Source: Pseudoduganella albidiflava
GTDB taxonomy: Bacteria; Pseudomonadota; Gammaproteobacteria; Burkholderiales; Burkholderiaceae_D
DNA: 64,000 nt
Direction of reading: 5' to 3'
NCBI RefSeq assembly: GCF_004322755.1
Contig: NZ_CP036401.1
Location: forward strand, 4,340,001 to 4,404,000
Part shown: one piece after another, positions 20,356 through 27,939 of the stretch
How the letters are laid out: each line of letters begins with the position of its first letter
Numbering within the stretch: the stretch's first letter is position 1
Notes under the pieces: model-generated
What the model saw: the letters and a program-made list of their open reading frames with translations, nothing else
Told to the model about the DNA's origin: nothing
The model's database searches: none
Translations under genes and position numbers: made by a program

Positions 20356-20739
20356 ATGCTCAAACGAATCCATCACGCCGCCATCATCTGCTCCGACTAC
20401 GAGCGCTCGAAGCGCTTCTACACGGAGGTGCTGGGCTTGCGCGTCATCGCCGAGAACTACCGCGCGGGGCGGCGGTCGTACAAGCTCGACCTGCAACTGC
20501 CGGACGGCGCGCAGATCGAGTTGTTCTCGTTTCCGGATGCGCCACCGCGGCCTTCGTATCCCGAGGCGCGCGGCCTGCGCCACCTGGCCTTCGCGGTCGA
20601 CGATATCGGGGCCTGCAAGGCGCGCCTGGAAGAGCAAGGCGTCGTTGTCGAACCGATACGGGTCGACGAGCATACCGGACGGCGCTTCACGTTCTTCGCC
20701 GATCCGGACGGCTTGCCGCTCGAACTCTATGAAGATTGA
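20356..20739 (+). CDS. VOC / glyoxalase-family protein (YaeR-like)
   Basis: The 127-residue product is a single vicinal-oxygen-chelate domain: MLKRIHHAAIICSDYERSK at the N-terminus with a metal-ligand histidine, LRHLAFAVDDI in the middle with a second histidine, and DPDGLPLELYE at the end with a glutamate ligand. This is the YaeR/GloA2 pattern, for which lyase activity is uncertain. It converges with senA, and the gap is filled entirely by a 17-bp tandem array. A role linked to selenium metabolism is not supported by anything beyond position. Confidence 0.85.
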   Translation: MLKRIHHAAIICSDYERSKRFYTEVLGLRVIAENYRAGRRSYKLDLQLPDGAQIELFSFPDAPPRPSYPEARGLRHLAFAVDDIGACKARLEEQGVVVEPIRVDEHTGRRFTFFADPDGLPLELYED

Positions 20740-20895
20740 AGCTTGGCGAAGATTGAAGCTTCCCGAAGTTTGAAGCTTCCCGAAGATTGAAGCTTCCCGA
20801 AGATTGATGCTTCCCGACGATTGAAGCTTCCCGAGGATTAAAGCCTTCCGGGGATTGAAGCTTCGCGAGGATTAACGCTGCCCGTGGATAAACCT
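20731..20895. repeat. 17-bp tandem array bridging the glyoxalase and senA stop codons
   Basis: About ten units of consensus GAAGATTGAAGCTTCCC run from the last codons of the VOC gene (GAAGATTGA, stop at 20737-20739) to the senA stop codon at 20894-20896. Units 1-6 are nearly identical; the later ones decay. Each unit repeats the TGA or TAA context in a new frame. Confidence 0.92.
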
Positions 20896-22096
20896 AGTCC
20901 CGGCCGCAGGTCCTGAAGCCGCAGAAGATATCGTCCCGCTCCGGCATGAAGAAGTTGCGGAATTTCGCCGCGCCGAAGCGCGATGGCGTCGCGAACGATG
21001 CGCCGCGCAGCACCTGGTGCGTGGCGAACCAGGGTTCGGAATACTCGCGGTAGCGGTCCGCGCTGAAGCCGGGATAAGGCTCGAACGGCGACGCGGTCCA
21101 TTCCCACAACTGCCCCCACCGGAACGCGGGGTGGCCATGCAGCGCCGCGTACTCCCATTCCGCCTCGGTCGGCAGCCGCCGGCCGGCCCAGGCGCAGTAG
21201 GCCTGCGCCTCGTACAGGCTGACGTGCCGCACCGGTTCGTCCGGGTTCAGCGTGGCCGCGCGGCCGAAGCGCACGGTGCGCCAGCCGCCTCCCTCGCGTT
21301 CCCAATAGCGGGGCGCGGAACGCTCCTGCCGCATCAGCCACGCGGCGCCGCCCGTGCTCCAGAACTGCCGGTTGTCGTAGCCGCCGTCGGCGATGAAATC
21401 CATGTACTGCGCGTTCGTCACCAGTCCCGCATCCATGTTGAACGGCGCCACATAGACCGGATGGGCGAACTTCTCGTTGTCGAACACGAAACCGGCGGTA
21501 TCGGCCGCGCAGCCCAGTTGCAGGGTGCCGCCCGGGAAGCGGATACCCGCGCCGCCCGCCGGCGCGGGCTCGCCATGCGCCAGGTGCGCGGGCGCCTGCA
21601 GGCCGAGCGTCTGCAGTGTGTACAGGTAGGCTTCGCCGTGCATGTCCTCGTGGGCCAGCGCCAGGCGATACGCGTACAGCGCCTCGTCGGTGTTCGGCTC
21701 GCGCGACAATTTGTCGAGCACCCGGTCCAGCACTTCGTGGCAATACGTCTTCACGCCGCCAGTGCTCGGCAGGTCCAGCGTCCAGCGGCTGCGGTGCGGC
21801 ACGTTGGCGGAATCGAACCAGTCGTCGCCCTTGGTCAGCAGCGAGGCGAACTGCGCGTCGGCCGGATGGCTCGACAGCGCCTCGCGCAGGATGAACCATT
21901 CGGCGAACCAGGCGGTGTGGCCCAGCTCCCACAACGGCGGATTGACGATGCGGATCTGCGGCACGTTGCGCGGCACGTCCATGCCGGCGGCGGCGAAGCA
22001 GTCGAACAGGGCCAGCGTATAATGCCGCGCATCCTGCAAGGCCTCGGCCAGCTGCTGCGTACGCGCGGTGCGAAAAGAGGCGGTAATGGAATTCAT
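20894..22096 (-). CDS. senA: Selenoneine synthase (EgtB-like), SenA
   Basis: SenA is an iron-dependent enzyme that joins a selenosugar to hercynine on the way to selenoneine. The 400-residue product has an N-terminal DinB-like domain with the iron ligands His60 (LGHTAW) and His149/His153 in HEDMHGE. A C-terminal formylglycine-generating-enzyme-like domain contains TNAQYMDFIADGGY, RLPTEAEWEYAA and RGASFATPSRFGAAKFRNF. It is clearly distinct from the second EgtB-like protein at 26684-27937. Assignment as SenA, not EgtB, rests on the divergent senB-selD pair next to it. The start at 22096 leaves only 16 bases to the senB start; an upstream in-frame ATG at 22189 would overlap senB. Confidence 0.88.
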   Translation of the reverse strand: MNSITASFRTARTQQLAEALQDARHYTLALFDCFAAAGMDVPRNVPQIRIVNPPLWELGHTAWFAEWFILREALSSHPADAQFASLLTKGDDWFDSANVPHRSRWTLDLPSTGGVKTYCHEVLDRVLDKLSREPNTDEALYAYRLALAHEDMHGEAYLYTLQTLGLQAPAHLAHGEPAPAGGAGIRFPGGTLQLGCAADTAGFVFDNEKFAHPVYVAPFNMDAGLVTNAQYMDFIADGGYDNRQFWSTGGAAWLMRQERSAPRYWEREGGGWRTVRFGRAATLNPDEPVRHVSLYEAQAYCAWAGRRLPTEAEWEYAALHGHPAFRWGQLWEWTASPFEPYPGFSADRYREYSEPWFATHQVLRGASFATPSRFGAAKFRNFFMPERDDIFCGFRTCGRD

Positions 22097-22112
22097 TGAG
22101 GGATTGTAACCA

Positions 22113-23108
22113 ATGGCAGCTTCAAGCAAACGGACGATCTGTATCGTGAGCCCCGGCACGGCGCGCGACAACAACGGCAACTGGCACACGGCCGACCGCT
22201 GGGCCCGTTTCCTGCGCGACGACTACGACGTGGTGGTGCAGGAGCGCTGGTCGGCGCGGTGGCCCGCGCCGGACTTGCTGGTCGCGCTTCATGCGCGCCG
22301 CTCCGCCCGGTCGCTGGGCGAGTTCCGCGAGTACCACGACGACCGCCCCGCCATCCTGGTGCTGACCGGGACGGACGTGTACCACGACATCCATCGCGAC
22401 TCCGACGCGGAATGCGCGGTGTTGCTGGCCGATGCGCTCGTGGTGCTGCAGCCGGCGGCGATCGGCGAACTGCCCGACATCGTCCGGCCGAACACCCACG
22501 TGATCTACCAATCCGCCGACGCGCTGCCGACGCTGCCGGGGGTGCCCGGCCGCAAGGACGTCACGATGGTCGGCCACCTGCGCGAGGTGAAGGATCCGGC
22601 CACGTTCATGCGCGCCGCCGCGCTGGTGACGGCGCCCGGCGTCTTCCTGCAGCAGATCGGCGCGGCGCTCGACGCGGACCTCGAACGGCTGGCCGAACGC
22701 ACGAACGACACCGTGGAGCACTACGCGTGGCAGGGCGGCGCGCCGCGCGAGTACGCCCGCGACGCCATCCGGCGCAGCCACGCGCTGGCCGTCTGCTCGA
22801 CGATGGAAGGCGGCGCCAACGTGATCGTCGAGGCCATCACCAGCGGCGTGCCCGTGCTGGCCAGCGACATCAGCGGCAACCGCGGCATGCTGGGCGACGA
22901 TTACGCGGGATTCTTCCCGGTCGGCGACGCGGCCGCCCTGGCCCGCCTCATCGACCGCAGCGTGCAGGACGACGCCTTCATCGCCACGCTGCGTGCCCAG
23001 TGCGCCGCCCGCGCCCCGCTGTTCGCGCCCGAAGCGGAGCGGGCAGCATTGCTGCGCCTGGTGGATAATCTGTTTCACTCAATACCTTCAATTGGCAAAA
23101 GAACATGA
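22113..23108 (+). CDS. senB: Selenosugar synthase, glycosyltransferase SenB
   Basis: SenB couples selenophosphate to a UDP-sugar to make a selenosugar, the selenium donor for SenA. The 331-residue product is a GT-B type glycosyltransferase of the TIGR04348 group. It has IVSPGTARDNNGNWHTADRW at the N-terminus (first half shown: SPGTARDNNGN), LTGTDVYHDI, and a C-terminal nucleotide-sugar site (CSTMEGGANVIVEAITSGVP). GAGGGA lies upstream of the ATG. Its TGA overlaps the selD ATG by four bases (ATGA), so the two are translationally coupled. The family link to selenoneine is established knowledge; its activity here is inferred. Confidence 0.9.
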   Translation: MAASSKRTICIVSPGTARDNNGNWHTADRWARFLRDDYDVVVQERWSARWPAPDLLVALHARRSARSLGEFREYHDDRPAILVLTGTDVYHDIHRDSDAECAVLLADALVVLQPAAIGELPDIVRPNTHVIYQSADALPTLPGVPGRKDVTMVGHLREVKDPATFMRAAALVTAPGVFLQQIGAALDADLERLAERTNDTVEHYAWQGGAPREYARDAIRRSHALAVCSTMEGGANVIVEAITSGVPVLASDISGNRGMLGDDYAGFFPVGDAAALARLIDRSVQDDAFIATLRAQCAARAPLFAPEAERAALLRLVDNLFHSIPSIGKRT

Positions 23109-24154
23109 CTACCGAACCGATCAAACTTACCTCGTTCTCGCACGGCGGCGGCTGCGGCTGCAAGATCGCGCCCGGCGTGCTGTCCGAGATCCTCAAGAAT
23201 TCCAGCGGCTTCCCCGTGCCGAAGGAACTGCTGGTGGGTATCGAAACGGCCGACGACGCGGCTGTGTACAAGCTCAATGACGAACAGGCGCTGATCGCCA
23301 CCACCGACTTCTTCATGCCGATCGTCGACGATCCGTTCGACTTCGGCCGCATCGCCGCCACCAACGCGATTTCAGACGTGTATGCAATGGGCGGCACGCC
23401 GATCATGGCGCTGGCGCTGGTCGGCATGCCGATCAACAAGCTGCCGGTGGAAACCATCGGCCGCATCATCAAGGGCGGCGAATCGATCTGCGCCGAAGCG
23501 GGCATCCCCATTGCCGGCGGCCACACGATCGATTCCGTGGAGCCGATCTACGGCCTGGTGGTGCTGGGCCTGGTGCACCCGTCGAAGATCAAGCGCAATG
23601 CCGATGCGAAGGCTGGCGACGTGCTGGTGCTGGGCAAGCCGCTGGGCGTGGGCGTTCTGTCGGCCGCGCTGAAGAAGAACGTGCTGGGCGAGGAAGGCTA
23701 CGCGGCCATGATCGCCAACACCACGAAGCTGAACAAGCCGGGCAAGGCGCTGTCCGAACTGCCCGGCGTGCATGCGCTGACCGACGTCACCGGCTTCGGC
23801 CTGCTGGGCCACCTGCTGGAACTGGCGCGCGGCGCCGGGCTGACCGCGAAGCTGGCGATGTCGCAGATTCCTCTGCTGCCGGGCGTCGAGCAGCTGGCGC
23901 ACGACGGCTACTTCACCGGCGCCTCCGACCGCAACTGGGAAGGCTACGGCAAGGACGTGACCCTGTCGCCGAACGTCACGCCGGCGCAGCACACGCTGCT
24001 GACCGACCCGCAAACCTCGGGCGGGCTGCTGGTGTCGTGCGATCCGTCGGCCGTCGACGCCGTGCTGGCCATCTTCCGCGACAACGGCTTCGAAGCCGCC
24101 GCCGTCATCGGCGAAATGGCCGCCGGCGATCCGCGCGTGCAAGTCGCCGCCTGA
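23105..24154 (+). CDS. selD: Selenide, water dikinase (selenophosphate synthase), SelD/SenC
   Basis: SelD makes selenophosphate from selenide and ATP. The 349-residue product has the active-site region GGGCGCK with Cys17 and Lys20, the same numbers as in E. coli SelD, so this is the cysteine form and needs no selenocysteine recoding. ETADDAAVY, TTDFFMPIVDDP, AGGHTID, TDVTGFGLLGH and LLTDPQTSGGLLV are also visible. It overlaps senB by four bases. As SenC it supplies the selenosugar pathway; it may also serve tRNA selenation or selenoprotein synthesis elsewhere. Family B repeats follow directly. Confidence 0.96.
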   Translation: MTTEPIKLTSFSHGGGCGCKIAPGVLSEILKNSSGFPVPKELLVGIETADDAAVYKLNDEQALIATTDFFMPIVDDPFDFGRIAATNAISDVYAMGGTPIMALALVGMPINKLPVETIGRIIKGGESICAEAGIPIAGGHTIDSVEPIYGLVVLGLVHPSKIKRNADAKAGDVLVLGKPLGVGVLSAALKKNVLGEEGYAAMIANTTKLNKPGKALSELPGVHALTDVTGFGLLGHLLELARGAGLTAKLAMSQIPLLPGVEQLAHDGYFTGASDRNWEGYGKDVTLSPNVTPAQHTLLTDPQTSGGLLVSCDPSAVDAVLAIFRDNGFEAAAVIGEMAAGDPRVQVAA

Positions 24155-24160
24155 AGCGTT

Positions 24161-24302
24161 GGTGTCCGACACCTTTTCGGGCTACCGGCCCGAAAAGGTG
24201 TCGGACACCGGTTTTCTCTCGATCTTGCCGATAATCCGCGTGAAAACCGGTGTCGCACACTTTTCCCGGATAATACGCCCGGAAAAAATGTCCGACACCA
24301 GA
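24161..24302. repeat. Family B dispersed inverted repeats, two copies back to back
   Basis: The first copy (24161-24215) starts TGGTGTCCGACACCTTTTCGGG and closes with the inverted match. The second (24244-24302) has ends CCGGTGTCGCACAC and GTCCGACACCAG. The 57-base copy after the catalase-like gene is the third. The elements begin six bases after the selD stop codon; such strong hairpins could also stabilise or end the transcript. Confidence 0.8.
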
Positions 24303-24352
24303 TCCTCCATGCTTCCGGCTGGTCCCGATACCACATTCGCGGGCGAATTGTC

Positions 24353-24382
24353 TTGACAATAGCAAACATGTTCTCTTACATT
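24353..24382 (+). promoter_or_regulatory. Candidate promoter of the leuA leader
   Basis: A perfect -35 TTGACA (24353-24358) is followed after 18 bases by TACATT (24377-24382). The expected start of transcription falls at or very near the ATG at 24389. The leader peptide could then be read from a nearly leaderless message. Confidence 0.55.
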
Positions 24383-24388
24383 GATGCC

Positions 24389-24472
24389 ATGTTCACGCAT
24401 CCGCAACTATCCGCTTTCCTGCTATCGCTTGCCAGCCTACCGCTGGCAACGCGCCTACTAGCACGCGCCTGA
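24389..24472 (+). CDS. Putative leucine leader peptide upstream of leuA
   Basis: This short frame encodes 27 residues (MFTHPQLSAFLLSLASLPLA, then TRLLARA). Eight are leucine, and five of those use CTA, a codon hardly seen in the flanking genes, which prefer CTG. An in-frame ATG at 24368 would give 34 residues but lies upstream of the predicted transcription start. Runs of rare leucine codons before leuA are the hallmark of ribosome-mediated attenuation. A perfect 8-bp hairpin (TTGCCAGC/GCTGGCAA, 24429-24449) sits inside the frame. No Shine-Dalgarno site is evident. Confidence 0.6.
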   Translation: MFTHPQLSAFLLSLASLPLATRLLARA

Positions 24473-24821
24473 TCGTTTCACCCCCTGTGCGCGCTGCACA
24501 ACCGCTGTACCCCCCAAGCCGGCCATAAGCCGCAAAGTTTCACAGCCAGGAAAGATGCACCGATGCCCGCCATCCATTGCCCTACCGCCGCATTCGTCGC
24601 ACGCGCGCAGTCGCTGACGCCGCCGCTATCGGCCTCGCTATCGCTAGCGACCGGTTGCCTGGTCTAGCGCCCCGTGGCCCACCAGGCAGCCCTCCGCCAC
24701 ATGCTCGCGACCGACGTAACATGCGACCGCGGTAACAAGCGACTGATCTAACAAGCCACCGATCTAACGCTACCGACAGCGCCGGTCCGCCCGACAAAAT
24801 TCGAGAACCCAGGAGTACACC
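24473..24821 (+). promoter_or_regulatory. leuA leader RNA region with hairpin and 16-bp repeats
   Basis: A second short frame at 24563-24667 (34 codons, AGGAAAG upstream) ends with three CTA leucine codons. It is followed by a perfect 8-bp stem TGCCTGGT/ACCAGGCA at 24656-24688. No T-run follows, so a classic intrinsic attenuator is not evident. Between 24708 and 24771 lie four 16-base units of the type CGACCGATCTAACAAG. These elements could form alternative structures controlling leuA, which is inference. Confidence 0.45.
24708..24771. repeat. Four degenerate 16-bp tandem units before leuA
   Basis: The units begin at 24708, 24724, 24740 and 24756 and share CGACYG near the start and TAACAAG near the end. 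Each carries a TAA, and because sixteen is not a multiple of three the stops fall in different frames. The array ends about 50 bases before the leuA ATG. Confidence 0.7.
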
Positions 24822-26519
24822 ATGATGTTGCAGAACCCTGCCGCGAAATACCGCGCCTTCCCGCCCGTCCAACTGGCCGACCGCACCTGGCCGAACAAGA
24901 CCATCGCCACCCCGCCGATCTGGATGAGCACCGACCTGCGCGACGGGAACCAGGCGCTGATCGAGCCGATGAGCGTGGAAAAGAAGCTGCGCTTCTTCGA
25001 CCTGCTGATCAAGACGGGCCTGAAGGAAATCGAAGTGGGCTTCCCTTCGGCATCGCAGACGGACTTCGACTTCGTGCGCAAGCTGATCGACGAGAACCGC
25101 ATCCCGGACGACGTGACCATCATCGTGCTGACCCAGTCGCGCGACGAACTGATCCGCCGCACCGTGCAGGCCGCGGCCGGCGCGAAGAACGCCATCATCC
25201 ACCTGTATAACTCGGTGGCGCCGGTGTTCCGCAAGGTCGTGTTCAACATGTCCCGCGAAGAGATCGTGAACATCGCCACCACCGGCACCACGCTGGTGAA
25301 GGAATTGCTGGCCAACCACCCGGAAACCAACTGGACGTTCGAATACACGCCGGAGTCGTTCTCGACGACCGAACTGGACTTCTCCAAGCAGATCGTCGAC
25401 GCGGTGACCGCCATCTGGCAGCCGACGCCGGAAAAGAAGATGATCGTCAACCTGCCGACCACGGTCGAATGCAGCATGCCGAACGTGTATGCCGACCAGA
25501 TCGAATGGATGTGCCGGAACATCGAACGCCGCGACGCCGTCATCATCAGCGTCCACCCGCACAATGACCGCGGCACCGCCGTCGCTTCCGCCGAACTGGC
25601 CGTGCTGGCCGGCGCCGAGCGCGTCGAAGGCTGCCTGTTCGGCAACGGCGAACGCACCGGCAACGTCGACCTGGTCACTCTGGCACTGAACCTGTACACC
25701 CAGGGCGTGCACCCGGGCCTGGACTTCTCGGACATCGATTCGGTGCGCAAGGTCGTCGAGGAATGCAACCAGCTGCCGGTCCACCCGCGCCACCCGTACG
25801 TGGGCGACCTGGTGTTTACCGCGTTCTCCGGTTCGCACCAGGACGCGATCAAGAAAGGTTTTGCAAAACAGCAGCCGGGCGCGGAATGGGAAATCCCCTA
25901 CCTGCCGATCGACCCGCAAGACCTGGGCCGCAGCTACGACGCGGTGATCCGCGTGAACAGCCAGTCCGGCAAGGGCGGCATGAGCTACCTGCTGGAACAG
26001 GATTACGGCCTGGTGCTGCCGCGCCGCCTGCAGATCGAATTCTCGCGCGCCGTGCAGGCCGTGGCCGACCAGACCGGCCTGGAAATCACCTCCGACGGCA
26101 TCCACGAGATCTTCGAACGCGAGTACCTGGCGCAAACCTCGCCGTATGCCTACGTGTCGCACAAGATGGTGGAAGACAGCAGCGCCGATGAATCGGTGCA
26201 GATCGACATCGGCCTGCTGCACCGCGGCAGCTCGCTGGCCCTGCAGGGTGGCGGCAACGGCCCGATCGACGCGTTCGTCGACGCGCTGGGCCTGGACATC
26301 AAGCTGATGGACTACCACGAGCACGCGATCGGCCACGGCGCCAACGCCAAGGCGGCCTGCTATGTCGAACTGCGCCTCGACAACGGCCCCACCCTGTTCG
26401 GTGCCGGCATCGACAGCAATATCGTCACGGCGTCGTTCAAGGCCGTGCTGTCGGCGGTGAACCGCCAGTTGCGGCAGAAGGAAGAAGTGCCGGCGGCGGC
26501 GAGCGACGCCGCGGCTTGA
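24822..26519 (+). CDS. leuA: 2-isopropylmalate synthase
   Basis: LeuA condenses acetyl-CoA with 2-oxoisovalerate, the first committed step of leucine synthesis. The 565-residue product is of the long LeuA2 type: [13 protein letters not shown] in the TIM barrel with the catalytic arginine-aspartate, [12 protein letters not shown] metal site, and [14 protein letters not shown]-terminal LeuA dimer (leucine-feedback) domain holds [19 protein letters not shown] precedes the ATG. It lies between the sen and egt genes, on the same strand as senB-selD but behind its own leader, so its regulation looks separate. Confidence 0.97.
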   Translation: MMLQNPAAKYRAFPPVQLADRTWPNKTIATPPIWMSTDLRDGNQALIEPMSVEKKLRFFDLLIKTGLKEIEVGFPSASQTDFDFVRKLIDENRIPDDVTIIVLTQSRDELIRRTVQAAAGAKNAIIHLYNSVAPVFRKVVFNMSREEIVNIATTGTTLVKELLANHPETNWTFEYTPESFSTTELDFSKQIVDAVTAIWQPTPEKKMIVNLPTTVECSMPNVYADQIEWMCRNIERRDAVIISVHPHNDRGTAVASAELAVLAGAERVEGCLFGNGERTGNVDLVTLALNLYTQGVHPGLDFSDIDSVRKVVEECNQLPVHPRHPYVGDLVFTAFSGSHQDAIKKGFAKQQPGAEWEIPYLPIDPQDLGRSYDAVIRVNSQSGKGGMSYLLEQDYGLVLPRRLQIEFSRAVQAVADQTGLEITSDGIHEIFEREYLAQTSPYAYVSHKMVEDSSADESVQIDIGLLHRGSSLALQGGGNGPIDAFVDALGLDIKLMDYHEHAIGHGANAKAACYVELRLDNGPTLFGAGIDSNIVTASFKAVLSAVNRQLRQKEEVPAAASDAAA

Positions 26520-26538
26520 TCAGCTGACCGGGCCGTTA

Positions 26539-26672
26539 CCCCAACGGCGTAACCCTGGGGTCAGGAGGGAGTCCTGGCATGCATGCCAGGACCGTTACGC
26601 AGGCGCGATGCATGCTTCGCGAAACCCCTGCTTCACCCCGGCGGGTCTGACCCCTGCTTCTGGTTGTGGGGT
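26539..26672. repeat. Family A dispersed palindromic repeat, long form (copy 3)
   Basis: This copy fills the gap between the converging leuA and egtB genes. It has the CCCCAAC left end, the GGCATGCATGCC palindrome module and GGCGGGTCTGACCCC before the GTGGGG right end. The match to copy 2 is close over the whole length. Confidence 0.85.
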
Positions 26673-26683
26673 ACGCATACAAG

Positions 26684-27937
26684 TCACCTGGCCAGCCGGA
26701 TCCCCGTAAACTGCCACCTCGCCCCCGCAGGGAAGAAATTCCGGTAGCTGGCCCGCGCATGCCCGGCCGGCGTGGCGCACGACGAGCCCCGCAGCACATA
26801 CTGGTTCACCATGAACTTGCCGTTGTACTCGCCGATCGCGCCCTCGGCCGGCCTGAAGCCGGGGTATGGCGCGTAGCTGCTGCTGGTCCACTGCCAGCAA
26901 TGGTCGAACATGTCGCGCAACGTTCCCGTGGCGGACGCGCCGCCCGGATGCGGCAGCGCGGGCGGCGCCCCCGGTGCCGCGCCGGACTGCCGCGCCGCAT
27001 GTTCCCACTCGGCCTCGGTGGGCAGCCGCGCGCCGGCCCAGTGCGCATAGGCATCCGCCTCGAACAGCGAGATGTGCGCCAGCGGCCGATCCGGGTCCAG
27101 CGGCTGCAACCCCATCAGCGTGAATTCGCACCACCTGCCCTCGTCGTCCTGGTGCCAGTACAGCGGCTTGTCCAGGCCCTGGGCGCACACCCAGTCCCAG
27201 CCCTCGGCCAGCCACAGGCCCGCATCGCGGTAACCGCCGGCGTCGATGAAGGCCAGGTACTCGCCGTTCGTCACGAGCCGCGAGGCCAGCTCGAACGGCT
27301 CCACGAACTGGCGGTGGCGCGGCAGTTCGTTGTCGAAGCAGAAGCCGTCGCCATCGTAGCCGACCTCCGTCACGCCGCCGTCGAACGCCAGCCAGGCCGC
27401 CTTGCCCGCCGGCGCGGCGGCCGGCAAGGGCTGCGCCAGGTATTCCGGGTACAAACCGTTCTGCGCCAGCAGGTGCTTCACATCCGTCAGCATCAGTTCC
27501 TGGTGCTGCTGCTCGTGCTGCAGGCCCAGTACCAGCAGCCCGGCGAGCCGCGAACGGCCGGCGGCATCGAGGCCGCCGCCGATCAGCGCGGCGATGCGGG
27601 CGTCGACATCGGCCCGGTAGGCGCGCACCTGCGCCATCGGCGGGCGCGTCAGCAAGCCGCGCTGCGGGCGCGGATGCTTCTGGCCCACGCCGTTGTAGTA
27701 GGAATTGAACAGCACGCGGAACTCCGGGTGGAACGGCTGGAAACCCGGCTCCAGCGCTTCGAGGATGAAGGTCTCGAAGAACCAGGTGGTGTGCGCCAGG
27801 TGCCACTTGATCGGGCTGGCGTCCGGCATCGACTGGGCGCCGCAATCCTCGTCGGACAGCGGCGCCGCCAGCGCCAGCGAATGTTCGCGCACGGCGCGGT
27901 AGCGGGCCGTCCACACGGCCGGGTCGTTCAGCTGCAT
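26684..27937 (-). CDS. egtB: Ergothioneine biosynthesis sulfoxide synthase EgtB
   Basis: EgtB is a non-heme iron enzyme that joins hercynine to a thiol (gamma-glutamylcysteine or cysteine) as a sulfoxide. The 417-residue product has the DinB-like domain with WHLAHTTWFFETFIL (His49) and the ligand motif HEQQHQE (His141, His145, Glu147). The C-terminal FGE-like domain carries TNGEYLAFIDAGGY, RLPTEAEWEHAA and YVLRGSSCATP. The ATG lies two bases after the egtD stop with GGAGG upstream, so the pair is an operon. The thiol substrate cannot be told from sequence here. Confidence 0.93.
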   Translation of the reverse strand: MQLNDPAVWTARYRAVREHSLALAAPLSDEDCGAQSMPDASPIKWHLAHTTWFFETFILEALEPGFQPFHPEFRVLFNSYYNGVGQKHPRPQRGLLTRPPMAQVRAYRADVDARIAALIGGGLDAAGRSRLAGLLVLGLQHEQQHQELMLTDVKHLLAQNGLYPEYLAQPLPAAAPAGKAAWLAFDGGVTEVGYDGDGFCFDNELPRHRQFVEPFELASRLVTNGEYLAFIDAGGYRDAGLWLAEGWDWVCAQGLDKPLYWHQDDEGRWCEFTLMGLQPLDPDRPLAHISLFEADAYAHWAGARLPTEAEWEHAARQSGAAPGAPPALPHPGGASATGTLRDMFDHCWQWTSSSYAPYPGFRPAEGAIGEYNGKFMVNQYVLRGSSCATPAGHARASYRNFFPAGARWQFTGIRLAR

Positions 27938-27939
27938 GG

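Noticed and set aside
20894..22096. A second ergothioneine EgtB
   Set aside because: Its direct neighbours are SenB and SelD, and a separate egtDB pair is present, so SenA is the better reading.
23105..24154. Selenocysteine codon in selD
   Set aside because: The active-site position is a plain TGC cysteine; there is no in-frame TGA.
24656..24688. Intrinsic terminator (leu attenuator)
   Set aside because: The stem is perfect but no T-run follows, so I list it only as leader structure.
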